This document shows, piece after piece, positions 33,395 to 42,587 of a stretch of 64,000 bases of DNA (the stretch's first letter is position 1; each line of letters starts with the position of its first letter). The stretch is from positions 62,001 to 126,000 of the forward strand of contig UQLS01000004.1 in the NCBI GenBank assembly GCA_900541915.1. The letters run 5' to 3'. A program made the translations under genes and the position numbers. This stretch comes from an uncultured Phascolarctobacterium sp. GTDB taxonomy: Bacteria; Bacillota; Negativicutes; Acidaminococcales; Acidaminococcaceae. Below the pieces are notes generated by a model. That model did no database searches and was not told the origin of the DNA. It saw nothing but the letters and a program-made list of their open reading frames with translations.

Positions 33395-33964
33395 ATCTTT
33401 CAGCAGCTTTAACTGCGGCACACCTGAGCAAACTGCCCGCCACAGCACAGCTGCTATGCTGAAATCTATCAGTGAGTGCAGCATGGTACCGCCGCCGACC
33501 AGACCTAATACGCTCATTACATAGCCGCCTGCCAGCTGCTGCACACTGAACATGTTGCCGGCAAAAAAGAACGGCGTTACTACAATCACTTCACATACGG
33601 CGTGCACAAAGGCCAGCACTAAATTCAGCAGCAGCAGGCCGGAAGCGCTGTCTGCCAGCCCGGGCTTTTTCTTAAGCAGCCATGCACCCAGCAGCGCAAA
33701 AACAATATGGCTGGCAGCACGCAGGGCAATAATCAGCGGTGTGGTTACAAAAAATCCCAGCGCCGAGCCGATACAGACCGCCAGTGCTACCATGGGCGAA
33801 ATAAACATCGCCAGAAAGACAGGCACATGGCTTGCTAATGTAAAAGACATAGGACCCAGTACTATTTTAGGCATAAACATCGGCACTGCCATCCCCACAG
33901 CGCACAATACACCTGCCAGTACCATCTGAAAAATTCTCTTACTGTTCAAATTCATCAGCTCCAT
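33392..33964 (-). CDS. ECF transporter S component-like membrane protein
   Basis: This 190-residue protein has five to six hydrophobic segments and no large soluble part. A short N-terminal cytoplasmic stretch is followed by L-A-G-V-L-C-A-V-G-M-A-V-P. The G-S-A-L-G-F-F-V-T-T-P and R-A-A-S-H-I-V-F-A-L-L-G segments resemble substrate-binding S components of energy-coupling-factor vitamin transporters. The substrate is unknown. No ATPase or T component is adjacent, which is usual for group II ECF systems. The start (33964 or 33955) is uncertain. Confidence 0.65.
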   Translation of the reverse strand: MELMNLNSKRIFQMVLAGVLCAVGMAVPMFMPKIVLGPMSFTLASHVPVFLAMFISPMVALAVCIGSALGFFVTTPLIIALRAASHIVFALLGAWLLKKKPGLADSASGLLLLNLVLAFVHAVCEVIVVTPFFFAGNMFSVQQLAGGYVMSVLGLVGGGTMLHSLIDFSIAAVLWRAVCSGVPQLKLLKD

Positions 33965-33992
33965 CAGGAATATATTTTATCTATTATAGCAC

Positions 33993-34027
33993 AAAACAGC
34001 AAAGGCAGAGCCTTTGCTGTTTTTTTA
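33993..34027. terminator. Terminator of the amino acid ABC transporter operon
   Basis: The stem AACAGCAAAGGC/GCCTTTGCTGTT with T-runs, 7 bp past the ATPase stop on the minus strand. Confidence 0.75.
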
Positions 34028-34033
34028 TTCTGC

Positions 34034-34792
34034 TTATTTTAAAATAACTTTGAGGAAAGCTTTCAGACGCTCGTTGGTAGGATTTTCAAAAATCTCTTTT
34101 GGAGTTCCCTGCGCCTGCACATGGCCGTCAGCCATGAACACAACCTTGGTTGCAACTTCGCGGGCAAAACCCATTTCGTGAGTTACCACTACCATGGTCA
34201 TTTTTTCTTCGGCCAGCTCACGCATGGTCTTTAAAACCTCGCCGGTCAGTTCCGGGTCCAGAGAGGAAGTGGGTTCGTCAAAAAGCATGATAGACGGCTT
34301 CATTGCCAGAGCGCGGGCAATAGCCACACGCTGCTGCTGTCCACCGCTGAGCTTGCGGGGATATACGTCGCGTTTATCCAGCAGGCCTACTTTAGCCAGC
34401 AGTACCTCTGCTTCGCGGATTACTTCTTCTTTATTGCGTTTCTGTACCTGTACGGGCGCTTCAATAAGGTTCTCCATTACCGTCATATGCGGGAACAGGT
34501 TAAACTGCTGGAATACCATGCCCATTTTGCAGGCAATGCGGCGGCTGTCTTTTTCCGCTGCGTATTCTACACCGCTGCCGGTATCTTTAACCAGTGTTTC
34601 GCCGTCGATAATGATACTGCCGCGGTCAATAGTTTCCAGCTTGTTCAGACAGCGCAGAAGCGTACTCTTACCGCCGCCGGACGGTCCGATTACCGCCACA
34701 ACCTCACCTTCGGCAACCTCCAGGTCGATACCTTTGAGTACCTCAAGATTCTGGAATTTTTTATAGATATTGCGTGCTTCTATCTTGTTCAT
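34034..34792 (-). CDS. Amino acid ABC transporter ATP-binding protein
   Basis: This 252-residue ATPase of the polar amino acid type (GlnQ-like) has Walker A G-P-S-G-G-G-K-S-T, Q-loop V-F-Q-Q-F-N-L-F-P-H, signature L-S-G-G-Q-Q-Q-R-V-A-I-A-R and Walker B I-M-L-F-D-E-P-T-S-S-L-D-P. I chose the ATG at 34792 behind GGAGGAG; the upstream 19 codons overlap the permease. It works with the permease and binding protein upstream. Confidence 0.96.
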   Translation of the reverse strand: MNKIEARNIYKKFQNLEVLKGIDLEVAEGEVVAVIGPSGGGKSTLLRCLNKLETIDRGSIIIDGETLVKDTGSGVEYAAEKDSRRIACKMGMVFQQFNLFPHMTVMENLIEAPVQVQKRNKEEVIREAEVLLAKVGLLDKRDVYPRKLSGGQQQRVAIARALAMKPSIMLFDEPTSSLDPELTGEVLKTMRELAEEKMTMVVVTHEMGFAREVATKVVFMADGHVQAQGTPKEIFENPTNERLKAFLKVILK

Positions 34793-34808
34793 TGTCTTCT
34801 CCTCCGTC

Positions 34809-35453
34809 TTACTGATCATATCTGGAGAAGCGTTTTTCCAGACGTTCAAAAAGCATGGTCAGCACCAAAGTTGCCAGCAGGTAGAATACACCGGCTACCA
34901 GGAAAGGTGTAATATCAAAGTCGCGCTGTACCAGGTTACGGGTAGTGCGCATCAAATCGTTCATTGCCAGTACATAAACAAGGGAGGTATCCTTAACCAG
35001 GGTAATGGTTTCGTTGCTTACAGGCGGCAGGATAAGTCTGAACACCTGCGGCAGCACAATGCGGCGCATGGTCTGCACATAGTCCATACCCAAAGTGCGG
35101 GCTGCTTCATACTGTCCTTTCGGTACAGCCTGAATACCGGCGCGGAAAATCTCGCAGAAGTAAGCCGCGTAGTTCAGTACGAAAGCTACCAGTGCAGCTT
35201 CAAAATCATCCAGACGGATGCCGACAGCAGGCAGTGCATAGTACACAAAGAACAGCTGCAGCATAAGCGGTGTGCCGCGCAGCAGCCATACATACAGTCC
35301 GATGACCTTCTGCAGCAGGGTAATAGAAGAAACCCTGCCCAAGCTTAAAAGTACACCCAGCGGTATACTAAGCACGATAGTGATTAAAAATACCTGTGCT
35401 GTTACGATGCTGCCTTCCAGCATCTGCGGAATGATTCTGATAATATAGTCCAT
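34809..35453 (-). CDS. Amino acid ABC transporter permease
   Basis: This 214-residue permease of the HisM/GlnP type has five membrane segments and the ATPase-contact loop E-I-F-R-A-G-I-Q-A-V-P-K-G-Q-Y-E-A-A-R-T-L-G. The start lies behind GGAGAGTATC. It is 17 bp upstream of the ATPase gene and 76 bp downstream of the binding-protein gene. Confidence 0.95.
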   Translation of the reverse strand: MDYIIRIIPQMLEGSIVTAQVFLITIVLSIPLGVLLSLGRVSSITLLQKVIGLYVWLLRGTPLMLQLFFVYYALPAVGIRLDDFEAALVAFVLNYAAYFCEIFRAGIQAVPKGQYEAARTLGMDYVQTMRRIVLPQVFRLILPPVSNETITLVKDTSLVYVLAMNDLMRTTRNLVQRDFDITPFLVAGVFYLLATLVLTMLFERLEKRFSRYDQ

Positions 35454-35484
35454 GATACTCTCCGTTATTCTAAGATAAAGTAAT

Positions 35485-35507
35485 GGGCCGAATCAGCGCT
35501 TCGGCCC
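35485..35507 (-). promoter_or_regulatory. Intra-operon hairpin after the binding-protein gene
   Basis: The stem GGGCCGAA/TTCGGCCC without a T-run lies between the binding-protein and permease genes. In ABC operons such hairpins usually protect the upstream message, giving more binding protein than permease. Confidence 0.6.
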
Positions 35508-35529
35508 ACAGATAGTTACTATTTTACTC

Positions 35530-36303
35530 TTAATATTTGGTGATGTCTACACCCATCCATTTTTCTGAAATCTTTTTAGCGGTGCCGTCTTTCTTCATTT
35601 CAGCCAAAGCTTTGTTAATCTTGGGGCTGAATTCTTTGTCGTCTTTGCGGAAAGCAACTGCTACAACTTCGTCACCCATGTTTTCTTCCAGAGCTCTGTA
35701 TTTGCCAGGGTTGAGTTTCATGTAGTAACGAGCAAGTACGGCGTCAACTACCATAGCGTCTACACGGCCTGCATCCATATCCATAAATACTGCTGCAAAG
35801 TCAGGATATTTTCTGTAATCTTTCAGAGAAGTTCTCAGTTTGTCATCTTTATCAAGGATGTAGGAACCGGTGCTGTCGTCCTGTACTGCCAGTACTTTGC
35901 CGGCCAGGTCAGCAATCTTTTGTACATCGGAGCCTTCCGGTACAACTACCAGCTGGGAGTTAACCATATAAGGATCGGACAGAGTATAGGTCTGTTTGCG
36001 TTCTTCATTAACGGTGAAGCAGTTCCAGATAGCGTCAATGCGTTTGCCTTTCATTTCTGCTTCTTTGGAAGCCCAGTCGATAGGTTTGAATTCAACTTCC
36101 ATGCCTGCACGTTTGCATGCTTCACGTGCCATATCAATATCGTAGCCTACGATTTCATTGTTCTCATTGCGGAAGCCCATGGGAGCAAAGTTATCATCAA
36201 GGCCGATAACCATTTTTTTCGGTTCGTCGCTGCCGCAGCCTGCTGCCAGCATCAACACGGTAAACAAACTCATCAATACAAGTAAAAGCTTTCTCATCTT
36301 CAT
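35530..36303 (-). CDS. Amino acid ABC transporter substrate-binding lipoprotein
   Basis: This 257-residue protein has a lipoprotein signal (lipobox L-A-A-G-C, Cys23) and a family 3 solute-binding domain (V-I-G-L-D-D-N-F-A-P-M-G-F near the N-terminus; G-Y-D-I-D-M-A-R-E; W-K/N-C-F-T-V-N-E-E-R region). It captures polar amino acids in the periplasm and delivers them to the permease. The exact ligand (for example glutamine, cystine or histidine) cannot be fixed. The start at 36303 follows GAGAGGGG. Confidence 0.95.
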   Translation of the reverse strand: MKMRKLLLVLMSLFTVLMLAAGCGSDEPKKMVIGLDDNFAPMGFRNENNEIVGYDIDMAREACKRAGMEVEFKPIDWASKEAEMKGKRIDAIWNCFTVNEERKQTYTLSDPYMVNSQLVVVPEGSDVQKIADLAGKVLAVQDDSTGSYILDKDDKLRTSLKDYRKYPDFAAVFMDMDAGRVDAMVVDAVLARYYMKLNPGKYRALEENMGDEVVAVAFRKDDKEFSPKINKALAEMKKDGTAKKISEKWMGVDITKY

Positions 36304-36428
36304 TTTTCATAACCCCTCTCATTTGTTGTGTTGGTGTATGTATCTTTGCTATGGTCTTATTATACTTTAGCTTGCTAAATTTGTAAAGTGTTAAAATGAT
36401 TTTTTTCAAAAAATTTTTCCTGTGCCTA

Positions 36429-36437
36429 TGTTATAAT
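36429..36437 (+). promoter_or_regulatory. Extended -10 promoter of the cupin gene
   Basis: TG-T-TATAAT (36429-36437), 41 bp upstream of the cupin start, without a clear -35. Confidence 0.45.
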
Positions 36438-36477
36438 AAAAGTAAAGTTTACAGCATTAAATGAGGGGGAATTTAAT

Positions 36478-36819
36478 ATGTTCTGTACTGAAAAGCACAC
36501 CGATATCTGCCAAAACCGTTTCGGCGGCAAAGGCGAAGTAATCCTGGAGCATTTAATTGACGAAAAGGTATATGACGGCAAGGTAGTTATGTATGCCCGC
36601 GTCATCTTAAAGCCCGGCTGCTCCCTGGGCTATCACAAGCACGAAGGCAACAGCGAAACCTGCTATGTTCTGCAGGGCACTGCCGCTTACAGCGACAACG
36701 GCAAGCCCATGACGCTGCACGCAGGCGATACTGTTTTCTGCCCGGATGGCGAAAGCCACTCTCTCGAAAATATCGGCACTGACGACCTTATCGTCATCGG
36801 ACTGGTACTCAAATCCTAA
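36478..36819 (+). CDS. Cupin domain protein
   Basis: This 113-residue protein is a single cupin barrel. Metal-ligand motifs are visible as G-x5-H-x-H-x3-E (G-Y-H-K-H-E-G-N-S-E) and later G-D-T-V-F-C-P-D-G-E-S-H-S. The substrate is unknown. The gene stands alone behind a GAGGGGGAA site, with its own terminator-like hairpin. Confidence 0.88.
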   Translation: MFCTEKHTDICQNRFGGKGEVILEHLIDEKVYDGKVVMYARVILKPGCSLGYHKHEGNSETCYVLQGTAAYSDNGKPMTLHAGDTVFCPDGESHSLENIGTDDLIVIGLVLKS

Positions 36820-36825
36820 AAACGC

Positions 36826-36860
36826 AAGCCGCGGGTCACAAACGCCTGCGGCTTTTCTAT
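36826..36860 (+). terminator. Terminator of the cupin gene
   Basis: The stem AAGCCGC(GGG)/GCGGCTTTT with one mismatch and a weak T-run. Confidence 0.6.
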
Positions 36861-36960
36861 TGGCAGAATAATTATGTAACTATTTTTTTCGCACTGCCTC
36901 GGAAATTTATTTTACAATTAATCCATAAAGTATTAAAATCAATAATGATTGATTAAATAC

Positions 36961-36969
36961 TGTTATAAT
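36961..36969 (+). promoter_or_regulatory. Extended -10 promoter of the acyl-CoA dehydratase activase genes
   Basis: TG-T-TATAAT (36961-36969), 40 bp before the start at 37009. No convincing -35 is seen. Confidence 0.45.
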
Positions 36970-37008
36970 AATATAGGAAAGAATTTGTAAGTTTTATCGG
37001 AGGTTTCC

Positions 37009-39927
37009 ATGCAGATAGGTTTAGACATTGGCAGCACTACCATCAAGATAGCAGTCCTGGATGACGCAGGTCAGCTGCAGTTTTCCAAGTACGAGCGTCA
37101 TTACAGCCAGATAGCAGAAAAAATGCAGCAGCTGCTGGCAGAACTGCACGTCAAGATGCCGCTTCTCAAAACTGCGCGCCTTGCCATCAGCGGCAGCGCC
37201 GGTATCGGTATCGCAGACAGCTGCGGCCTGCAGTTTGTGCAGGAAGTCTTTGCCGAAAAAGTCTGCACGGAAAGACTGAATCCCGGTACGGAAGCTGTAA
37301 TAGAGCTGGGCGGCGAGGATGCCAAGCTGCTGTTTTTAGGCCGCCATTTTGATGCGCGCATGAATGACAGCTGTGCCGGCGGTACCGGCGCCTTCATTGA
37401 CCAGATGGCCTCTTTGCTCAGCGTGCCTACCGAAGCGATGAACGAATTGGCACAGCAGGCTTCTACCCGCTACACTATTGCCAGCCGCTGCGGCGTTTTC
37501 GCCAAAAGCGATATCCAGCCCCTTCTCAATCAGGGCGCTGCCAAAGCCGATCTGGCAGCCAGTATTTTTGATGCCGTAGCCAGCCAGGCAGTTACAGGTC
37601 TTGCCAAAGGCCGTCCCATCACCGGCAAGGTACTTTATCTGGGCGGGCCGCTCACCTTTATGAGCGAGCTGCGTCACAGCTTTGATAAGATTTTGAAAAT
37701 CGAAGGCTACTGCCCGGAAAACAGCCTCTACTATGTAGCTATGGGCGCTGCCTTCTGCGCCGAAAACAAAGTAGACCTTACCGAGCTGCCCGCTAAACTG
37801 GCAGCCGTAGGCGCACAGCGTGACTTTGACCATCTGGAGCCGCTCTTTGCCAGTACCGCAGAATACGACGAGTTTATGGAACGCCACAGCAAGGAACGCA
37901 TTGAGCCCGGCGATATCAGCGCTGCTACCGAAGCCTATATCGGCATGGACGCCGGCAGCACCACAATCAAGATTGCTGTTATCAGCCCCAGCGGCCAGCT
38001 GCTCGATTCTTCCTACCAAAGCAATAAAGGCAACCCAGTTATTGCCATTAAAGAATATCTGCAAAACTTTTATATAAAATATCCTCACTGCCGCATTCTC
38101 GGCTCTGCTGTTACCGGCTACGGCGAAGACCTTATCCGCAACGGCTTCAGCGTGGACTACGGCATTGTAGAAACCATGGCGCACTTTATCGCCGCCAAAA
38201 CCCTGCAGCCCGATGTAGACTTTATTCTCGACATCGGCGGTCAGGACATCAAATGTCTGAAAATCCACAACGGCTGCATTGACAATATCTTCCTCAACGA
38301 GGCCTGCTCCAGCGGCTGCGGCAGCTTTTTGCAGACCTTTGCCGAAATTCTCGGCTACAGCGCTGAGGAATTTGCCCGTATCGGACTTTTTGCCGACAAG
38401 CCTGTCGACCTGGGCAGCCGCTGCACCGTATTTATGAACAGCAGCGTCAAGCAGGCGCAGAAGGACGGCGCAACCGTTGCCAACATCAGCGCAGGCCTGT
38501 CCTTAAGTATCGTTAAAAACGCTTTATATAAGGTTATCCGTCCCGGCAGCAAGGAAAGCATCGGCAAGCACATTGTCGTACAGGGCGGCACCTTCCTCAA
38601 TGACTGCGTACTGCGCGCCTTTGAAAAAGAAATGGGCCTCAAGGTAGTACGTCCCAACATAGCAGGACTTATGGGAGCCTACGGCGCCGCAATTTATGCC
38701 CGCAGCCGTCATCAGGAAACCGGCCACGCCTCCACCCTTGCCGACGCAGCAGCGCTGGAAAACTTCGTTCATGAGGTAAAAGCCGTAACCTGCGGCCTGT
38801 GCAGCAACCACTGCCACCTTACCGTCAACACCTTTGCCAGCGGCAAGCGTTTCATCAGCGGCAACCGCTGTGAACGTCCTGTTACCCACTGCGCTCCCGA
38901 TGATACCTTCAACCTGTACCGTCAGAAGCTGCAGCTGCTGGAAAACTTAAAAGGCGTACCCGGCAAACGCGGCAAGATTGGTCTGCCCATGGGACTTAAC
39001 ATGTACGAACTGCTGCCCTTCTGGCACGCTTTCTTCACCCGTCTGGGCTTTGAAGTCATTACCAGTCCCATTTACGACAAAACTATTTTCCAAAAGGGAC
39101 AGAATACCATTCCCAGCGACACCGTCTGCTATCCGGCCAAGCTTATGCACGGCCACATCAAATGGCTGCTGGAAAATGGCATCAACACTATCTTCTATCC
39201 CTGCATGACCTACAACGTGGACGAAAACTCCGCGGAAAATTGCTATAACTGCCCCGTTGTGGCCTATTATCCCGAAGTGCTGCACGCTAATATGCACGAT
39301 CTGGATAACGCCACCTATATCTTTGATTATCTGGGGCTGGGTCATAAAAAGGTGCTGCTGAAAAAACTGCAGCAAATCTGCAAGGAACATTTCCCCGACA
39401 TCGGCAGCAGCGAGCTGAAAGCAGCCCTGCAGGAAGCCTATGCCGCTTACAATAAATTTGAAGCCCAGGTCAAAGAGCTGGGACAAACTATTATCAACAC
39501 CGCCCGCAGCCAGCATAAGCCTATCGTCGTGCTGGCAGGACGTCCCTATCATATCGACCCTAAGGTTAATCACAGCATCGACCGTCTGATTACCACCATG
39601 GGTGCGGCGCTGGTCAGCGAAGACGCAGTCAGCAGCCATGTCTCCATGCAGGAGCTCAACGATGATTTGCAGGTGCTGAACCAGTGGACTTACCACAGTC
39701 GCCTGTACGCTGCCGCAAAATACGTTTCCCGCAGCAGCGATATGTACATGGTGCATCTGGTAAGCTTCGGCTGTGGCTGCGACGCTATTACAGCTGACGA
39801 ATGCCGCCGCATCCTCGAAGAGCACGGTCAAATCTACACCCAGATCAAGATTGATGATATCGACAATCTGGGCGCGGCCAAAATCCGTCTGCGCAGCCTC
39901 TTTGCCGCTGCCGGACTGGAAAGTTAG
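37009..39927 (+). CDS. Acyl-CoA dehydratase activase, double ASKHA domain (HgdC-like) with DUF2229
   Basis: This 972-residue protein starts with two BcrAD/BadF/HgdC-type ATPase domains. The first (residues 1-255) has G-L-D-I-G-S-T-T-I-K; the second (about 310-570) has G-M-D-A-G-S-T-T-I-K. Each has a G-G-E/Q-D-x-K and a C-A-G-G-T-G or C-S-S-G-C-G-S-F cysteine that should ligate a bridging cluster. After a cysteine group near 595-625 (C-G-L-C-S-N-H-C) it continues with a DUF2229-type domain. In many Firmicutes one chain of about 1400 residues contains this and the dehydratase-like part; here the chain stops and the rest is a separate gene 17 bp downstream. Substrate not known. Confidence 0.9.
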   Translation: MQIGLDIGSTTIKIAVLDDAGQLQFSKYERHYSQIAEKMQQLLAELHVKMPLLKTARLAISGSAGIGIADSCGLQFVQEVFAEKVCTERLNPGTEAVIELGGEDAKLLFLGRHFDARMNDSCAGGTGAFIDQMASLLSVPTEAMNELAQQASTRYTIASRCGVFAKSDIQPLLNQGAAKADLAASIFDAVASQAVTGLAKGRPITGKVLYLGGPLTFMSELRHSFDKILKIEGYCPENSLYYVAMGAAFCAENKVDLTELPAKLAAVGAQRDFDHLEPLFASTAEYDEFMERHSKERIEPGDISAATEAYIGMDAGSTTIKIAVISPSGQLLDSSYQSNKGNPVIAIKEYLQNFYIKYPHCRILGSAVTGYGEDLIRNGFSVDYGIVETMAHFIAAKTLQPDVDFILDIGGQDIKCLKIHNGCIDNIFLNEACSSGCGSFLQTFAEILGYSAEEFARIGLFADKPVDLGSRCTVFMNSSVKQAQKDGATVANISAGLSLSIVKNALYKVIRPGSKESIGKHIVVQGGTFLNDCVLRAFEKEMGLKVVRPNIAGLMGAYGAAIYARSRHQETGHASTLADAAALENFVHEVKAVTCGLCSNHCHLTVNTFASGKRFISGNRCERPVTHCAPDDTFNLYRQKLQLLENLKGVPGKRGKIGLPMGLNMYELLPFWHAFFTRLGFEVITSPIYDKTIFQKGQNTIPSDTVCYPAKLMHGHIKWLLENGINTIFYPCMTYNVDENSAENCYNCPVVAYYPEVLHANMHDLDNATYIFDYLGLGHKKVLLKKLQQICKEHFPDIGSSELKAALQEAYAAYNKFEAQVKELGQTIINTARSQHKPIVVLAGRPYHIDPKVNHSIDRLITTMGAALVSEDAVSSHVSMQELNDDLQVLNQWTYHSRLYAAAKYVSRSSDMYMVHLVSFGCGCDAITADECRRILEEHGQIYTQIKIDDIDNLGAAKIRLRSLFAAAGLES

Positions 39928-39944
39928 TTTTAAAGGAGAACATT

Positions 39945-41180
39945 ATGCAGGAAACATACCCTATCTTTACCAAAGAAATGAAAAAAACACATACCATTCT
40001 TATCCCCGGTATGCTGCCCTTGCATTTTACCCTGTTACGCGCAGCCCTCAGAAGCTGCGGCTATAAAGCAGAAGTTTTGGAAAATACCGACCGCAGCGTC
40101 GTGGAAACCGGCCTTAAATACGTCAATAACGACATCTGCTATCCGGCGCTTTTGGTTATCGGTCAGTTTATCAACGCACTGGAAAGCGGCAAATACGACC
40201 CCGATAAGGTGGCGCTCATCATCACCCAGACCGGCGGCGGCTGCCGCGCGTCCAACTACATCTACCTGCTGCGCAAGGGACTGGCACAGGCTGGCTTTAA
40301 CAATGTGCCCGTCATCAGTCTGAACGTCAGCGGCATGGAAGACCAGCCCGGCTTTGATTTAAGCGCTTCCATGCTCCGCCGTTTCCTGGCGGCAGTTGTC
40401 TACGGCGACGCACTTATGTACCTTATCAACAAAACCCGTCCTTACGAAGCAGTACAGGGCGCGGCAGACGAACTGGCGCAAAACTGGCTGGGCAAGCTGG
40501 ACGGATTCTTCCAGTCCGGCAAAGCACACGCCCTCAGCAGTATTCAAAAGCTGGCAACTGCCATCACCCGCGACTTTGCCGACCTGCCCGTCAACACCAA
40601 GGAAAAAATCAAGGTGGGCATCGTAGGCGAAATCTACATTAAATACGCTGCACTGGGCAACAACAATCTGGAAAAATTCCTGCAGAAGCAGAACTGCGAA
40701 TATATGGTGCCCGGCCTGCTGAACTTTATTATGTACTGCGCCGACACCTATCTGACTGACTACAAGCTGTACGGCGGCAGCCTGCTCAAGTACGGCACTA
40801 CCAAGGCGGCTTTCTGGTATCTGGAAAGACTGGAAAAGGTACTGCGCAAAGCACTTGATACTCCGCCCTTTACCGCTCCCGCTTCCTATGCGGAAACCAA
40901 AGCCATGGCTAAAGGCGTTATCGGCTACGGCAACAATATGGGCGAAGGCTGGCTCTTAACCGCCGAAATGCTGGAGCTGGCGAAAAACGGCTACAACAAC
41001 ATCATCTGCGCTCAGCCCTTCGGCTGCCTGCCCAATCACATCGCCGGCCGTGGCATGATTAACCGCATTAAAGAGCTGGTAGAAGATGCCAACATCCTGC
41101 CTATCGACTACGACGCCAGCGCGTCCAAAGTAAATCAGGAAAACCGCATCAAGCTCATGCTGGCAACAGCACAAGATTAA
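39945..41180 (+). CDS. 2-hydroxyacyl-CoA dehydratase-like subunit (C-terminal partner of the activase)
   Basis: This 411-residue protein corresponds to the C-terminal region of the large activase/dehydratase-like fusion proteins. It has D-I-C-Y-P-A-L-L-V-I-G-Q-F, Q-T-G-G-G-C-R-A-S-N-Y and the late P-F-G-C-L-P-N-H-I-A-G-R-G. The cysteines could hold a [4Fe-4S] cluster. A separate ribosome site (AAAGGAGAAC) and no frame overlap show a genuinely separate gene rather than a sequencing frameshift. The substrate is unknown. Confidence 0.88.
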   Translation: MQETYPIFTKEMKKTHTILIPGMLPLHFTLLRAALRSCGYKAEVLENTDRSVVETGLKYVNNDICYPALLVIGQFINALESGKYDPDKVALIITQTGGGCRASNYIYLLRKGLAQAGFNNVPVISLNVSGMEDQPGFDLSASMLRRFLAAVVYGDALMYLINKTRPYEAVQGAADELAQNWLGKLDGFFQSGKAHALSSIQKLATAITRDFADLPVNTKEKIKVGIVGEIYIKYAALGNNNLEKFLQKQNCEYMVPGLLNFIMYCADTYLTDYKLYGGSLLKYGTTKAAFWYLERLEKVLRKALDTPPFTAPASYAETKAMAKGVIGYGNNMGEGWLLTAEMLELAKNGYNNIICAQPFGCLPNHIAGRGMINRIKELVEDANILPIDYDASASKVNQENRIKLMLATAQD

Positions 41181-41188
41181 CGGCATAC

Positions 41189-41230
41189 AAAAACCCCTGC
41201 CTCACACGGTGAAGCAGGGGTTTATTTTTT
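41189..41230. terminator. Bidirectional terminator between the activase operon and the aminotransferase
   Basis: The stem AAAACCCCTGCnTC/GAAGCAGGGGTTT with T-run, converging genes on either side. Confidence 0.8.
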
Positions 41231-41232
41231 GC

Positions 41233-42426
41233 TTATTTATTTCTGCCGGGGTAAGCCTTCAACGCTTCACCCAGAATGTAGATAGCCTTTTTCAGATCGT
41301 CGCAGTTAAGCACATACGCCAGACGCGCTTCTGCCTTGCCGTTTTCCGGATTGCTGTAGAAGCCGTTGCCGGGCGCAAACATCACTGTTTCGCCGTCCAC
41401 GTCAAAGTTTTCCAAAGTCCAGATAGCAAATTTTTCTGCATCGTCCACAGGGAACTTAACCATAACATAGAAAGCGCCTTTAGGATCGGAAGCAGCAACG
41501 CCGGGCAGTTTAGCCAGCTCTGCTACGATGGTATCACGGCGTTTTCTGTACTCTTTGTTAACATCTTCCAGATAGCTTGCCGGAGTAGTATAGAGAGCAG
41601 CTGCGCCAACCTGTTCCAAAGTCGGACTGCACAGACGTCCCTGGCAGCATTTCATAATCTGAGCACAGAACTCTTTGTTCTTGCTGATAATGCAGCCGAT
41701 ACGCGCGCCGCAGGCACTGTAACGCTTGGATACAGAGTCAATGATAATCAGATTATCATCCAGCTCGCTCATAGTGCCGAAGCTCTTATAAGCGCCGTCA
41801 TAAACAAATTCGCGGTATACTTCGTCAGAAATCAGCGCCAGATCATATTTCAGCACCAGCTTGGCAATGGTTTCCATTTCTTCCGGAGTATAAACCACAC
41901 CGGTGGGGTTACCCGGATTAGTCAGTAATATAGCGCGGGTTTTAGGAGTGATGTGTTTTTCAATCTCCTCCATGGAAGGCAGATGATAACCGCTTTCCAC
42001 ACTGGTACGCACGCTGTTAATCTTAGCGCAGAATTCTTTGGCAAAGGTAGTATAGTTAGCGTAGTACGGCTCAAAAACCATGATTTCATCATCAGAGTCG
42101 CACAGCGCCATAACAGCAAAAATCAGCGCTTCACTGCCGCCGTTGGTTACATAAATATCTTCTTTGGCGTAGTTCATGCCCTTTTCTGCATAATATTTCT
42201 GAATAGCGTCAATCAAAACAGGCTCGCCCTTGGAATTGCCGTAAGCAATAACCTTTTCGTCAAAGCTGCGGATGCTGTCCATAAACTGGGACGGCGTAGC
42301 AATATCCGGCTGTCCGATATTAAGATGATATACCTTTTTGCCTTTAGCTTTGGCAGCGTCAGCATAAGGTACAAGTTTTCTGATAGGTGACAGGCTCAAA
42401 TTCTGAATACGTTGTGAAAGTTTCAT
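41233..42426 (-). CDS. Pyridoxal-phosphate-dependent aminotransferase (class I/II)
   Basis: This 397-residue fold-type-I enzyme has N-I-G-Q-P-D-I near residue 40, N-G-G-S-E-A near 100, N-P-G-N-P-T-G near 170, and S-V-S-K-R-Y-S-A-C-G-A-R-I-G near 237, where K is the PLP-lysine. It belongs to the aspartate/LL-diaminopimelate-type aminotransferases; the donor cannot be told. I chose the ATG at 42426 behind GAGGGG; the 10 codons upstream are unlikely. Confidence 0.94.
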   Translation of the reverse strand: MKLSQRIQNLSLSPIRKLVPYADAAKAKGKKVYHLNIGQPDIATPSQFMDSIRSFDEKVIAYGNSKGEPVLIDAIQKYYAEKGMNYAKEDIYVTNGGSEALIFAVMALCDSDDEIMVFEPYYANYTTFAKEFCAKINSVRTSVESGYHLPSMEEIEKHITPKTRAILLTNPGNPTGVVYTPEEMETIAKLVLKYDLALISDEVYREFVYDGAYKSFGTMSELDDNLIIIDSVSKRYSACGARIGCIISKNKEFCAQIMKCCQGRLCSPTLEQVGAAALYTTPASYLEDVNKEYRKRRDTIVAELAKLPGVAASDPKGAFYVMVKFPVDDAEKFAIWTLENFDVDGETVMFAPGNGFYSNPENGKAEARLAYVLNCDDLKKAIYILGEALKAYPGRNK

Positions 42427-42587
42427 ATTAAATCCCCTCATTGCAAGAATATACAAGACTCAAAAAAAGCCTATGGCGATATTATAACATAAGTTGACAA
42501 CAAATTACCCCTCATTTTTGATGTATACACGAATACTTATTATAGACATATAATATAATTATGAGCAATACAATTTCATGATACCTT

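Noticed and set aside
38947..39831. A 294-residue minus-strand frame opposite the activase gene
   Set aside because: Antisense shadow; no start signal and no recognisable motifs.
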